Assembly (NCBI RefSeq): GCF_037893185.1
Contig: NZ_CP140772.1
Span: 3,348,001 to 3,412,000, forward strand
DNA: 64,000 nt
Direction: 5' to 3'
Source of the DNA: Chitinophaga sp. 180180018-3
Lineage (GTDB): Bacteria; Bacteroidota; Bacteroidia; Chitinophagales; Chitinophagaceae
Shown: piece by piece, positions 1 to 9,294 of the stretch
Numbering within the stretch: position 1 is the stretch's first letter
How the letters are laid out: every line of letters starts with the position of its first letter
The notes under the pieces: generated by a model
What the model saw: the letters and a program-made list of their open reading frames with translations, nothing else
Databases searched by the model: none
Told to the model about the DNA's origin: nothing
Program-made: the position numbers and the translations under genes

Positions 1-110
1 CCCATTGGGGGAAAACTGTGATATTGGTTTCAATATTATTTCCAAATTTTGGCATATCAACAATAGATGCAACTCCGAAACAATAGTGAGAACTTCTAAA
101 CGACTATGCT

Positions 111-956
111 ATGAAAATCGTGTTGAATAAAATATTAGCGCAAATTCATCATCAGGAAGAGAAATTTTCTTCTCAAATGATGCCAACGGCGGAAGAGGCT
201 TATCAAATGACCCTGTTCCTAAAGGAAATGCTGTGTAACATAAAAGCAAAAGTTTTACAGGATGGATTTACATATGAGCAACAAGAAATTGATTTTTTCA
301 AGAACATTAAACCACAAATCTTAGGAAAGCTCATTTATTACAACAAAGTCTTCCGCATTGAAACTACCTGCCCCGTTAGCAATGGCAAAATACATCAAAG
401 TTATTATGAGAACCTGTTAAAAACCCTGAAATCAGAATACAAAGAAAGTATCTGCAACGAGGATTTTTATAGGTACTATCGGACTGGCAGGATAGACCGT
501 GACCATAGTTATTTCAGGATCGGACAAGTCAATTACCACGATGGATTAAAGAGTGGCGTATTTGAAATTGACCTTAGTTTTTCTACATATTATGATAACA
601 AAATAGCCCATATTATAGCGAACGAATTACTTTATACTTATATGCTTACTAAAATCAGTCCAGAAGAAAATCCAGATTTAATTTTATTAAATGGAGAAGC
701 AAACAAGGATATTTCGTGGACAAATTCCCAAAACGCACTTATCGAACTGATATATGCTCTCTATGCTTCAAATTCTATCGCATTCGGAAAAATAGGCATC
801 CGAAAATTAGCTTTGATTTTTCAGGTGCTATTCCAAACACCATTAAACGACATACATCACTCTTTCCATCGAATGAAAACAAGGGCAGGTTCCCGGACGG
901 CTTTTTTAGACCAGCTCAAAATATCCCTCGAAGAATATATGGATAAAGACCTTTAG
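111..956 (+). CDS. rteC: RteC-domain regulator
   Basis: A 281-residue protein resembling RteC, which in CTnDOT activates excision genes. It is rich in aromatic and charged residues, with segments such as ILGKLIYYNKVFRIET and ELIYALYASNSIAFGK that recur almost unchanged in the second RteC-like protein at 15695-16516 (SKLIYYNAIYKIET; ELIYSLHSQGAFGN). The gene stands alone and is followed by a clear hairpin terminator. ATG start at 111. The promoter region upstream is only partly in the window. The family call is good; the specific target is not known. Confidence 0.8.
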   Translation: MKIVLNKILAQIHHQEEKFSSQMMPTAEEAYQMTLFLKEMLCNIKAKVLQDGFTYEQQEIDFFKNIKPQILGKLIYYNKVFRIETTCPVSNGKIHQSYYENLLKTLKSEYKESICNEDFYRYYRTGRIDRDHSYFRIGQVNYHDGLKSGVFEIDLSFSTYYDNKIAHIIANELLYTYMLTKISPEENPDLILLNGEANKDISWTNSQNALIELIYALYASNSIAFGKIGIRKLALIFQVLFQTPLNDIHHSFHRMKTRAGSRTAFLDQLKISLEEYMDKDL

Positions 957-977
957 CTATATCAACACAATAAATTT

Positions 978-1004
978 AAAGCAGTACCTAAAACGTACTG
1001 CTTT
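978..1004 (+). terminator. Rho-independent terminator after rteC
   Basis: Perfect 10-bp stem AAAGCAGTAC (978-987) / GTACTGCTTT (995-1004) with a 7-nt loop, continuing into a T-rich run, 21 nt past the rteC stop. Confidence 0.8.
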
Positions 1005-1020
1005 TTTCTTTACCCATATC

Positions 1021-1168
1021 TGCCAATTGGCAAATGTTGGCAAAACTCTATTATAAAATATCCTCAATGCCCCAAAACCCTTACTAAACAAGAGGTTCCC
1101 CTGATTGTAAAAACTTTCAAAAAACTGCCAAACCAATTGGCAAGCATTGGCAGACAAACACTGCCACC
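1021..1168. repeat. Palindromic/direct repeats upstream of HTH gene
   Basis: TGCCAATTGGCA at 1021-1032 is a perfect 12-bp palindrome. The 20-bp block 1023-1042 recurs at 1133-1152 with three mismatches (CCAATTGGCA plus a TTGGCA end). GACAAACACTGCC at 1153-1165 matches one half of the phased motif found upstream of five other ICE operons, but the second half is degenerate here. These are probably operator sites for the HTH genes that follow; the binding protein is unknown. Confidence 0.5.
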
Positions 1169-1206
1169 CTTACCAATTTTGCATAGTGAACTTTAAAAAC
1201 TGTGCA

Positions 1207-1560
1207 ATGAAAATAATAACCATTGAAGAAGAAGCGTGGCAACAGCTAAACAGCCGTATCAATGCCATTGCCGACTACCTGAAAAGATTGGATGATACAA
1301 GCTATGATGACCTGTGGCTCAATAACCACGAGGTATGCCAATACCTGCACATCAGCGAAAAGACCTTATGGCGTATGCGCACCAAAGGAGAGATTGCTTA
1401 TTCAAAAATCTATGGTCAATATTTCTACACCATAGGAGCAATTAAGGATATGCTCAATGCCAATGCCGTACAGAGCAGTGATGAATTTGTGCAGGAGCTT
1501 ATGGCAAAAGGCAAAAGCTATATCGAAAAAGGCAGAAAGCTAAAGACAGATAAAAAATAG
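1207..1560 (+). CDS. Helix-turn-helix (excisionase/MerR-like) protein
   Basis: Small DNA-binding protein of about 117 residues. The C-terminal part carries a helix-turn-helix of the HTH_17/excisionase type (NHEVCQYLHISEKTLWRMR, then a YSKIYGQYFY wing). An upstream in-frame start at 1147 would run through the repeats at 1133-1165, so ATG 1207 is preferred. It is followed 26 nt later by a paralogous gene, and a similar pair occurs at 49659-50250. Proteins of this type in Bacteroidota ICEs act in excision or operon control; which one applies here is not evident. Confidence 0.75.
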   Translation: MKIITIEEEAWQQLNSRINAIADYLKRLDDTSYDDLWLNNHEVCQYLHISEKTLWRMRTKGEIAYSKIYGQYFYTIGAIKDMLNANAVQSSDEFVQELMAKGKSYIEKGRKLKTDKK

Positions 1561-1586
1561 GTATGAACCCTTAAAAGTATATCCCT

Positions 1587-1877
1587 ATGAATATTGACAG
1601 AATGGAATTTTTGGCGTGGATGGAACGCTTAATGGGTCGCTTGGATATGCTGGGCGACAATATAGATGAACTGCAAAAGAAACGCAACAGCATAGACGGC
1701 GAGGAATTGCTGGATAATCAGGATTTGCTTCAAATGCTTAAAATCAGCAACCGCTCCCTGCAACGGTATCGCTCCATTGGCAAACTACCCTATTATACCA
1801 TAAGCGGAAAATTGTATTACAAGCTATCCGATGTACATCAGTTCATTAGAGAGAGTTTTAACCCACCCTCAAAATGA
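1587..1877 (+). CDS. Helix-turn-helix (excisionase/MerR-like) protein
   Basis: A 96-residue paralogue of the preceding gene. An N-terminal amphipathic helical region is followed by an HTH_17-type domain (DNQDLLQMLKISNRSLQRYR, then a GKLYYKLSDV wing). It probably shares a transcript with the gene before it and with the DUF3945-type and topB genes downstream. The function is inferred only as DNA binding, perhaps excision or gene regulation. Confidence 0.75.
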   Translation: MNIDRMEFLAWMERLMGRLDMLGDNIDELQKKRNSIDGEELLDNQDLLQMLKISNRSLQRYRSIGKLPYYTISGKLYYKLSDVHQFIRESFNPPSK

Positions 1878-1975
1878 ACGCCAATGAAAGACAAAGACTG
1901 CCTTTGAGTGCCACATTGGGCGATACAGCCAACGCTTCATTTACATTCGGCGGTAAACTTTAAATTTTTCAGATT

Positions 1976-3445
1976 ATGAGCGAAGAAACAACAAATAAGC
2001 AGGAAATGCCCGAACAATTATCGGACATATTATTGGTGCTGGATAAAGAAAAAATGAAAATCCAAGCCGTAAAGAGTATTGACGAGAACGGAAAAATGGA
2101 AACCGTTGACCCCACTAAGAAAAACCAAAACCAGTTTATGCGTGTGGACAAAAGCGGTGATTTCTTTTCCAACTTCTTCTCTAATTTTTTCAGCCAGTTA
2201 AAGAACCCTACCAATTTTTCATTCTTCAAAGTGCCTGCACCTATTGCGGTTGAAAAAGCACAGGAAATGCAAAAGCAGGTGGATAAGCCCACTCCCGAAG
2301 GTGAAAAAGTGATGAAAGAACACGAAGTAAAAACAGAACCGCAACAGGATAAAAAACAAGAAAATCAAAATAATATGGCAACAACACAAACAACACCGGA
2401 AGCCAGCGAGTACCGCTACAAACCGGAACAGATTGATTGGGACACAATGAAAAATCTCGGATTGAGCAAAGAATATCTTGAAAAAAGAAACCTGCTTGAC
2501 CCCTTATTAAGAGGTTACAAAACTAATGAGCTTTTACCGATTGGCATTAATCTCGGTAGTACAATTCTCCGCACGGATGCCCGTCTGTCTTTACAGCAAG
2601 GCGAAGACGGAAATGTTATCGTGGCAATACACGGTATCAAAAAAGAACCTAACCTGCACTTTGAGTTCTTCGGACACAAGTTTACAGATGAGGACAAGAA
2701 AAACCTGCTCGAAACAGGCAATATGGGGCGTGTGGTTAACCTGACCAATTCCAAAACGGGCGAACTAATGCCGTCCATTATCAGCATAGACAGGCTAACC
2801 AATGATGTGATAGCCTTACGGACGGATTTCATAAAAATTCCCGATGAAATTAAGGGTGTGAAGTTGAACGATGAGCAAAAGCAAACTTTAATGGAGGGCA
2901 AACCGCTAAAGTTAGACGGTATGATTTCTGCTAAAGGAACGGAGTTTTCGGCAACGGTACAGTTCAATGCTGACAAGCGTTATGTGGAGTTCCTGTTTGA
3001 CCGCAATAATTCCAATAGGCAAACCCAAAACAACGGACAAAGTAATCAGCAAAGCCAGCCGCAGGAAGCTCCAAAAACATTCAGGGGCAAAGAACTTACC
3101 GATGAACAGCATAAGGATTTCAAAGCCGGGCAAACCGTTTACATTGATGGATTGATGGATAAAAAAGGGCAACCTTATCAGGGTTATATCACTTTCAATG
3201 CAGAAACGGGAAAAACAAACTTCCAATTTCCAAGCCAGGTTAAGGCACAGGCAAAACCTGCCGAAGCCCACAAAACGCAAACCGCCGTCAATTCAGAGGG
3301 CAAGACTAACGAAGCGACCAAAAATATCAACGAGCCTTTAAAATCGGGACAGCAAAGACCGAAAAACAAACAACAGCAGGAAAAACAAGAACAACAGGAA
3401 AAATCCGAAACACCTGCAAAATCAAAAGGTAGAAAAGTGAGTTAA
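1976..3445 (+). CDS. DUF3945/DUF4099-type ICE protein
   Basis: A 489-residue protein found beside topB in Bacteroidota ICEs. After a variable, charged N-terminal 135 residues there is a conserved block (about 145-200, GYKTNELLPIGINLGSTIL region). Repeated modules follow of the form LNDEQKQTLMEGKPLKLDG...FSATVQFNA and LTDEQHKDFKAGQTVYIDG...YQGYITFNA. The C-terminus is a low-complexity Q/K/E tail. It lies 2 nt before topB, suggesting translational coupling and a role in DNA processing with the topoisomerase; no catalytic motif is visible. Confidence 0.75.
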   Translation: MSEETTNKQEMPEQLSDILLVLDKEKMKIQAVKSIDENGKMETVDPTKKNQNQFMRVDKSGDFFSNFFSNFFSQLKNPTNFSFFKVPAPIAVEKAQEMQKQVDKPTPEGEKVMKEHEVKTEPQQDKKQENQNNMATTQTTPEASEYRYKPEQIDWDTMKNLGLSKEYLEKRNLLDPLLRGYKTNELLPIGINLGSTILRTDARLSLQQGEDGNVIVAIHGIKKEPNLHFEFFGHKFTDEDKKNLLETGNMGRVVNLTNSKTGELMPSIISIDRLTNDVIALRTDFIKIPDEIKGVKLNDEQKQTLMEGKPLKLDGMISAKGTEFSATVQFNADKRYVEFLFDRNNSNRQTQNNGQSNQQSQPQEAPKTFRGKELTDEQHKDFKAGQTVYIDGLMDKKGQPYQGYITFNAETGKTNFQFPSQVKAQAKPAEAHKTQTAVNSEGKTNEATKNINEPLKSGQQRPKNKQQQEKQEQQEKSETPAKSKGRKVS

Positions 3446-3447
3446 TT

Positions 3448-5526
3448 ATGAAAACAATCATCGCAGAAAAACCAAGTGTAGCAAGGGAAATAGCGGGCTT
3501 GTTGGGAGCTTCCGATAAAAAGGACGGCTACCTGACGGGTAACGGCTATTTTGTTACGTGGGCATTCGGTCATTTAATAGGCTTGGGAATGCCCGAAGAT
3601 TACGGCATTTCGGGGTTTGATAAGGCAGCTTTACCGATACTGCCCAAGCCATTTTTATTGACCGTCCGTAAGGTCAAAAAAGACAAAGGCTATACCGCCG
3701 ATACAGGAACAATAAAGCAACTGAAAGTCATCGAACAGCTTTTTAACCGTAGTAACAGCATTATTGTAGCCACCGATGCAGGTCGTGAGGGGGAACTCAT
3801 TTTCAGGTATATTTATGAATACCTGAAATGCAACAAGCCTTTTGAACGTCTTTGGATAAGCTCACTAACTGAAAAAGCTATAAAACAAGGCTTTGATAAT
3901 CTAAAAGACGGGGCAACATTTGACGGATTGTATCAGGCGGCACAAGGCAGAAGCCGTGCCGATTGGCTTGTGGGCATCAATGCTACACAGGCATTGAGCA
4001 TAGCCGCAGGGAATGGCATTTATTCGCTCGGAAGAGTACAAACGCCTACGCTGGCTTTGATATGCAAACGCTATCTGGAAAATAAAAATTTCTCGGTAAA
4101 GAAATATTGGCAGATACAGTTATCGCACAACAAAGAACTGATAGATTTTAAAAGCATTTCCAAAACCAAATGGGAAGACCAAAAACTTGCCGATGATACG
4201 CTGAAATCCATTCAGCGAAGCGAAACGGCAACAGTTACATCAGTAGAAACTAAAAGAGTTACAGAACAACCGCCTTTATTGTTCGACCTTACCGGATTGC
4301 AAAAGGAAGCCAATAAAAAATTGAACCTTTCTGCTGAAGAAACGCTGAATATTGCCCAAAGCCTCTACGAAAAGAAGTTTATCACATACCCACGTACCGG
4401 AAGCAAATACATTCCTGAAGATATGTGGGCAGAAATTCCCAACCTCGTAAGGGCTTTACAGGACAGGGAAACCTGTAAGCAAGCCGTAGCGAAATTGAGA
4501 TGGGGACGGTTTAATAAGCGTATCGTTAATGATTTGCGTGTTACCGACCACCACGGATTATTGATTACTGACAAAATCCCGTCGGCACTGAATGCAAAGG
4601 AAAATGCCGTTTATGATATGATTGCCTTTCGATTGCTCGAAGCCCTTTCACAAGCCTGCATCAAAGAGATAACCGATGTAGGTTTACAAGCGTTGCATTA
4701 TGATTTTATAGCAAAGGGTTGTAAGGTAATAGAAGCAGGCTGGCGTTCCATCAAAGGAAGTTTTTCTGATGATGATACCGAACCTGTACAGGATTTGCCC
4801 GAACTGAAAAAAGGCGATGAACTTAAAATCAAGGAAGCCTCCGTTTTGGAAAAGAAAACGAAACCACCTGTACTTTATACCGAAGCCGGGCTTTTGTCGG
4901 CTATGGAAAGTGCTGGCAAGGAAATCGAAAATGAGGACGAAAGGAAAGCCCTGCAAAATATCGGTATAGGTACTCCGGCTACAAGAGCCGCAATTATTGA
5001 AACCCTGTTTACCCGTAACTATATCCAAAGGGAAAAGAAATCCTTAATCCCCACTGAAAAGGGATTGCAAGTGTATGAATTGGTCAAAGACCGTAAAATT
5101 GCGGATGTGGCAATGACCGCCGAATGGGAACTCGCATTGCAGAAAATTGAGAACAACGAAGCAGATGCGGAGGCATTTCAAAAAGAAATGGAAACTTACG
5201 CCTCATCTATTACCAATGAATTGTTGCAAACTTCCATTGCCCAAAACAACCTGCCTAAATTGGTTTGCCCGAAATGCAAAAGCCACGGGCTCATTATCCG
5301 TGATAAAATAGTGAAGTGTCCTGATGAAGTTTGTAATTGGGTACAGTTCCGCAATGTGTGTGGCGTACAAATCGGCTTAACCGATATTGAAAACCTTGTC
5401 AATAAGGGCAAAACTTCCCTTATCAAAGGAATGACGAGTAAGGCGGGAAAGAAATTCGATGCCTATATCGTATTGGATGCGGATTGCAAAACCTCTTTTG
5501 AGTTTGAGAAGAAAAAGAAGAAATAG
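3448..5526 (+). CDS. topB: DNA topoisomerase III (type IA)
   Basis: Type IA topoisomerase of 692 residues, which passes single strands through a transient 5'-phosphotyrosyl nick. An N-terminal Toprim domain (TIIAEKPSVAREIA; later ATDAGREGELI with the acidic metal ligands) is followed by the active-site segment FITYPRTGSKYIP (Tyr about residue 314). The C-terminus has one four-Cys zinc finger (CPKC...CPDEVC, from about residue 606) and a lysine tail. Length fits TopB. On an ICE it probably resolves intermediates of excision, transfer or replication. It starts 2 nt after the DUF3945-type gene. Confidence 0.95.
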   Translation: MKTIIAEKPSVAREIAGLLGASDKKDGYLTGNGYFVTWAFGHLIGLGMPEDYGISGFDKAALPILPKPFLLTVRKVKKDKGYTADTGTIKQLKVIEQLFNRSNSIIVATDAGREGELIFRYIYEYLKCNKPFERLWISSLTEKAIKQGFDNLKDGATFDGLYQAAQGRSRADWLVGINATQALSIAAGNGIYSLGRVQTPTLALICKRYLENKNFSVKKYWQIQLSHNKELIDFKSISKTKWEDQKLADDTLKSIQRSETATVTSVETKRVTEQPPLLFDLTGLQKEANKKLNLSAEETLNIAQSLYEKKFITYPRTGSKYIPEDMWAEIPNLVRALQDRETCKQAVAKLRWGRFNKRIVNDLRVTDHHGLLITDKIPSALNAKENAVYDMIAFRLLEALSQACIKEITDVGLQALHYDFIAKGCKVIEAGWRSIKGSFSDDDTEPVQDLPELKKGDELKIKEASVLEKKTKPPVLYTEAGLLSAMESAGKEIENEDERKALQNIGIGTPATRAAIIETLFTRNYIQREKKSLIPTEKGLQVYELVKDRKIADVAMTAEWELALQKIENNEADAEAFQKEMETYASSITNELLQTSIAQNNLPKLVCPKCKSHGLIIRDKIVKCPDEVCNWVQFRNVCGVQIGLTDIENLVNKGKTSLIKGMTSKAGKKFDAYIVLDADCKTSFEFEKKKKK

Positions 5527-5564
5527 CTATATTAGCTTTTGGAAAACCTCTTTGTAATGTAATA

Positions 5565-6452
5565 ATGACAGATAAACTTATAATAGCACAAAAGGAAATT
5601 GAAAACCTGATATACACCATAAGGGGCAAACAAGTGATGTTGGACAGTGACCTCGCAAGGATTTATCAAGTGGAAACCAAGGTTTTCAATCAGGCAGTAA
5701 AACGTAATGAAGAGCGTTTTCCCGAAAATTTCCGTTTTCAATTGACACAGGATGAATTTGATGCTATCAACTTGAGGTCACAATTTGTGACCTCAAGTTT
5801 GAATTATGGCGGAAGACGTTATTTACCCTATGTTTTCGCTGAAACAGGAATAGCGATGCTGGCTTCGGTACTCCGTTCAGAAATAGCCATAAAGGTAAGT
5901 ATTGAGATAATGAATGCCTTTGTAGAAATGCGAAAAATGCTTATCAGCAACGCTTCTTTGTTCCATCGTTTGGATAAAATTGAGTTAAAGCAATTAGAAG
6001 CCGACCAAAAATTTGAAGAGATTTTTAAAGCTATGGAAAGCGACAAGCTCCACAGTGAAAAAGGTATTTTCTACAACGGGCAGGTTTTTGATGCCTACGC
6101 CTTTGTATCGGATATTATCCGAAATGCAAAAACCTCCATTATCCTGCTGGATAATTATGTGGATGATACCGTATTGACCTTATTGGGCAAGCGAAGCGAC
6201 AATGTAACCGCAACAATTTATACCAAAAGCATCAGCAATCAGCTACGGTTGGATATGCAACGGTACAATAGCCAATATCCGCCTATTGAAATTGAGGCTT
6301 TTTCCGATGCACACGACCGCTTTTTGATTATTGACGATATGGAACTCTACCATATCGGAGCATCACTGAAAGACCTGGGCAAAAAATGGTTTGCCTTTTC
6401 GAGAATGGATATTGAGGTGGGCAGAATGCTCAAAATTTTAAACCAACAATAA
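5565..6452 (+). CDS. ORF6N domain protein with C-terminal PLD-like domain
   Basis: A 295-residue two-domain protein. Residues about 12-95 form an ORF6N DNA-binding domain, recognised from IRGKQVMLDSDLARIYQVET and NEERFPENFRFQLT, a phage antirepressor-type module. After a helical linker, residues about 175-290 resemble a phospholipase D-like fold (SIILLDNYVDDTVLTLL; HDRFLIIDDMELYHIGAS). The second domain has one HxxxxxxD-type motif rather than a full HKD pair, so catalysis is uncertain. Such proteins are common on Bacteroidota mobile elements. It ends at a strong terminator. Confidence 0.75.
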   Translation: MTDKLIIAQKEIENLIYTIRGKQVMLDSDLARIYQVETKVFNQAVKRNEERFPENFRFQLTQDEFDAINLRSQFVTSSLNYGGRRYLPYVFAETGIAMLASVLRSEIAIKVSIEIMNAFVEMRKMLISNASLFHRLDKIELKQLEADQKFEEIFKAMESDKLHSEKGIFYNGQVFDAYAFVSDIIRNAKTSIILLDNYVDDTVLTLLGKRSDNVTATIYTKSISNQLRLDMQRYNSQYPPIEIEAFSDAHDRFLIIDDMELYHIGASLKDLGKKWFAFSRMDIEVGRMLKILNQQ

Positions 6453-6473
6453 ACCCTCTAATTAAGAGGGTTT
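6451..6473 (+). terminator. Rho-independent terminator after ORF6N gene
   Basis: Stem AAACCCTCT / AGAGGGTTT (6451-6459 / 6465-6473) followed by TCTTTTA. The stem overlaps the stop codon and separates this operon from the opposing ars operon. Confidence 0.8.
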
Positions 6474-6525
6474 TCTTTTAGTTTTTTGATGCTTCAAAAT
6501 GCTCTTGTACGTTCTTAAATTAACT

Positions 6526-7554
6526 TCAATAATATTTTTTCTTTAGCCATAAACTTGCCCTTACCAATAATATGAGTACCGGAACTTCCACCAGTGGGCC
6601 GATAACGCCCACAAATGCCTGTGGCGAATGAATACCGAAAACCGCTATTGCTACGGCTATTGCCAATTCAAAATTGTTTCCTGTGGCTGTAAATGCGATG
6701 GATGCGTTTTTATCGTAAGGAACTTTAAGGGATTTATTGATAAAGAAGCTCACAAAAAACATCAGTACAAAATAGATGATTAGCGGTATGGCTACTTTTA
6801 TTACATCCATTGGCAACTCTAATATTTTATCGCCTTTCAGACTGAACATTAATACTATCGTAAACAGTAAAGCATATAATGTAATGGGCGATATTCGGGG
6901 TACAAATTTCCGGTTATACCATTCTATACCTTTTGATTTTACAAGGAAGTAACGGCTTAAAAAACCTGCCAAGAATGGAATGCCTAAATATATCAATACG
7001 CTTTCGGTAACATCTTTCATTGATACGCTTACATTGAAATTGGCTAATCCTAATTTTGCAGGTAATACATTGATGAATAACCAAACCAAGAAGCTATAAG
7101 AAAGTATCTGAAAGATGCTGTTTAATGCAACTAACATAGCTGTATATTCTCTGTTAGCTTTAGCTAAATCACTCCACACGATAACCATTGCAATACACCT
7201 TGCCAAACCGATAAGAATTAAGCCTGTCATATAATCGGGTTCGTTCCGTAAAAACAAAACTGCTAAACCGAACATCAGTACCGTGCCGATAACCCAATTC
7301 AGCAATAAGGATATACCGATTACTTTTTTATCCTTAAATGCCCTAGGTAACAATGAATAATCAACCTTTGCCAATGGCGGGTACATCATCAATATTAAAC
7401 CTATTGCCAACGGAATGTTTGTAGTGCCTACGGATAGGGCATTTGTAATTTTTGAAATACCGGGAAAGATATATCCCAATCCTATACCTACTGCCATTGC
7501 AAGGAATATCCATAAGGTAAGGTATCTGTCTAAGAATTTTAGTTTTGGTTGCAT
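6526..7554 (-). CDS. acr3: ACR3-family arsenite efflux permease
   Basis: Inner-membrane As(III)/proton antiporter of 342 residues with about ten hydrophobic segments. The family signature surrounds Cys120 ([12 protein letters not shown]), the transmembrane cysteine essential in ACR3 proteins. It is the last gene of the leftward five-gene arsenic operon and lies 7 nt after the gcvH-like gene. There is no arsC arsenate reductase and no arsA in the window, so the operon as seen would handle arsenite rather than arsenate. Confidence 0.95.
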   Translation of the reverse strand: MQPKLKFLDRYLTLWIFLAMAVGIGLGYIFPGISKITNALSVGTTNIPLAIGLILMMYPPLAKVDYSLLPRAFKDKKVIGISLLLNWVIGTVLMFGLAVLFLRNEPDYMTGLILIGLARCIAMVIVWSDLAKANREYTAMLVALNSIFQILSYSFLVWLFINVLPAKLGLANFNVSVSMKDVTESVLIYLGIPFLAGFLSRYFLVKSKGIEWYNRKFVPRISPITLYALLFTIVLMFSLKGDKILELPMDVIKVAIPLIIYFVLMFFVSFFINKSLKVPYDKNASIAFTATGNNFELAIAVAIAVFGIHSPQAFVGVIGPLVEVPVLILLVRASLWLKKKYY

Positions 7555-7561
7555 TGCGTGG

Positions 7562-7939
7562 CTAATTTGTAAGTTCTTTATATTGGTTTGATGTCAATAA
7601 TTTTTCTAATTCTGCAATATCTTTTATTTCAATTTTTATCAGCCAACCATTTCCAAAAGGTTCTGAATTGATTAGTGTTGGTTCTTTTAATAAGCGTTGG
7701 TTCGTTTCAATGATTTTACCCGATACAGGCATAAATAAATCACTGACCGTTTTAACCGCTTCAACAGAGCCGAATACTTCATCCTGCTGAAAACTATATC
7801 CAACATTGGGTAAATCTGCATATACGATTTCGCCCAATTCGATTTGTGCAAATTCTGTAATGCCTATTGTACCTGTGTTGTCGTGTACGCTTATCCACGT
7901 ATGTTCTTTTGAATACTTTCTATCGGTTGGAAATTCCAT
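7562..7939 (-). CDS. gcvH: GcvH-like lipoyl-carrier protein in ars operon
   Basis: A 125-residue homologue of glycine cleavage H protein, normally the lipoylated shuttle between GcvP, GcvT and Lpd. The lipoylation site is intact: Lys63 in [12 protein letters not shown], in the typical hairpin with Glu and Ser nearby. [19 protein letters not shown] also matches the family. Neither gcvT nor gcvP is nearby; it sits between a metallophosphoesterase gene and acr3. A reduced lipoyl dithiol binds As(III) tightly, so a role as arsenite target, buffer or replacement H protein is conceivable but is inference. Confidence 0.85.
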   Translation of the reverse strand: MEFPTDRKYSKEHTWISVHDNTGTIGITEFAQIELGEIVYADLPNVGYSFQQDEVFGSVEAVKTVSDLFMPVSGKIIETNQRLLKEPTLINSEPFGNGWLIKIEIKDIAELEKLLTSNQYKELTN

Positions 7940-7956
7940 TTTTATAAATTTTTAGA

Positions 7957-8730
7957 TTAGTAACCTCTCCTTAAATTTTCCGCGTATTCGTTTGGTAAAA
8001 TGCTTTCCTCTACTGCTTTTGCTGCTCTTTCAATATCATAATCAAAGCGTATAAATTCCACACTGATACTGTCTTTATCCAATACAGAACTTTGCTCGTT
8101 GATAGTAAGTATTACATAACCGCCTCTTACATCGCTGTCTTTCGGCTTTCCTACCGAACCTATATTGATGGCGTGTCTGAAATGGTTTTGTCCGTCAATT
8201 CCCGAATTTAAAATACGGTGGTATGGCTTATGCGTATGCCCGAAACACATAATGTCTGCGTCTGCCTGTTCCATAATTCTAAGCATACTTTTTTCTTCCC
8301 TTTCTTCAAATAAGTATTCGTTTATCTTTCTTGGGCTACCGTGTACCAATAGTAAATTGAGCTTGTCCTCGTTCAACTGAAATTCTACTTTGATATGTGC
8401 CGGAAGTGTACGCAAATAGGCTCTTTCTTCATCTTTCATAATAGAGTTGGTAAAGGAAATAGATACGCTGCCATTGCCTTTTTCACTATCGGTTTTATAA
8501 GCACATCCGCAATCATTGCTCATACGCCCGATGCCAAAATCATAATTCCCTGCAATGGTTGGTATTTTCCTTTTACGGATTTCGTTCACTACTTCATTTG
8601 CCCAAATGTTATAGCCTACCAAATCGCCTAAGCAATAAATACTGTCGGGATTTCTTTTTTCTACATCTTCAAAAAATGCCTCTAATGCAGGTAGATTGGC
8701 GTGAATGTCACTGAATAATGCAATTTTCAT
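7957..8730 (-). CDS. Calcineurin-like metallophosphoesterase
   Basis: A 257-residue metallophosphoesterase with the full set of metal-binding motifs: SDIHAN (Asp8, His10), GDLVGY (Asp36), GNYD (Asn62), LLVHGSP, and GHTHKP near residue 165. It resembles YfcE/MJ0936-type phosphodiesterases. It lies in the ars operon, 17 nt upstream of the gcvH-like gene and 26 nt downstream of the DUF6428-like gene. Its substrate is unknown; the context suggests a job in arsenic stress. Confidence is high for the family and low for the role. Confidence 0.88.
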   Translation of the reverse strand: MKIALFSDIHANLPALEAFFEDVEKRNPDSIYCLGDLVGYNIWANEVVNEIRKRKIPTIAGNYDFGIGRMSNDCGCAYKTDSEKGNGSVSISFTNSIMKDEERAYLRTLPAHIKVEFQLNEDKLNLLLVHGSPRKINEYLFEEREEKSMLRIMEQADADIMCFGHTHKPYHRILNSGIDGQNHFRHAINIGSVGKPKDSDVRGGYVILTINEQSSVLDKDSISVEFIRFDYDIERAAKAVEESILPNEYAENLRRGY

Positions 8731-8756
8731 TTTATCTTATTTTTATGATTATACGA

Positions 8757-9224
8757 TTAACAACATCCCGAATTTGGTGTACAACAAGCGGCACTGTTTA
8801 GCTCTGACAGCTTTACTTTTTGTTTCTCTGTTGGAATACCGCAAGCATCCTGAGCAAGACAAGCCGTTGTTTTACTTTTCAGTACGAATATTTTTCCGTT
8901 GAAATCCAAATCATATTTTCCGATAGTATCACTTTGATATTCTACTTCTATTTCGGCATCTTCAATCCCTAATTTTTCTTCAGATAGTTTGATGATGTTT
9001 AATAATTTGGTTGGCTTTAATCTGTGTTCAAAATCGTTAGCATTCCATAATTGGAAATTGACAACTTTTTCATTTCTGATTGTTCCGCCACAATCAATAA
9101 AATTCTTATTGATTTGTCCCACTTCGGTAACGTGGAAATGTTCGGGAACAAACGTTCCGTTCTCTAACTGAAATTCAACATTCTCTAATGTTGGCAAGAT
9201 TTCTTTGATTTTTGATAGTTTCAT
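8757..9224 (-). CDS. DUF6428-like protein with Cys-rich tail (ars operon)
   Basis: A 155-residue protein of the type that accompanies arsR in Bacteroidota arsenic clusters. The body has alternating beta segments (ENVEFQLENGTFVPEHFHVTEVG; ELPTLENV at the start). The last 15 residues contain four cysteines in two adjacent pairs (ACC and GCC at the end), and a CLAQDACG segment lies near residue 120-127. The cysteine clusters suggest thiol-based metalloid or metal binding, which is inference. It lies directly downstream of arsR with a second ArsR-like operator in the gap. Confidence 0.75.
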   Translation of the reverse strand: MKLSKIKEILPTLENVEFQLENGTFVPEHFHVTEVGQINKNFIDCGGTIRNEKVVNFQLWNANDFEHRLKPTKLLNIIKLSEEKLGIEDAEIEVEYQSDTIGKYDLDFNGKIFVLKSKTTACLAQDACGIPTEKQKVKLSELNSAACCTPNSGCC

Positions 9225-9259
9225 ATTAACTGAATTTTAAGTGGCACATTAAATGATAT

Positions 9260-9275
9260 ATTGCAATATAACGAT
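9260..9275. promoter_or_regulatory. Second ArsR-like operator, between arsR and the DUF6428-like gene
   Basis: ATTGCAATATAACGAT matches the operator upstream of arsR at 14 of 16 positions and is similarly near-palindromic. No good promoter could be placed over it. It may give separate, additional control of the downstream resistance genes. Confidence 0.6.
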
Positions 9276-9294
9276 ATTGGATATTAAAAAAATG

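Noticed and set aside
1133..1165. Full phased double motif upstream of the first HTH gene
   Set aside because: Only one half-site (1153-1165) is good; the position 20 bp upstream does not match. Listed as a repeat region instead.
2515..2976. Long antisense open reading frame inside the DUF3945-type gene
   Set aside because: A shadow of the real coding frame: Ser/Leu/Arg-rich composition with no recognisable domain.
7562..7939. Glycine cleavage operon
   Set aside because: No gcvT, gcvP or lpd nearby; the gene is embedded in the ars operon.
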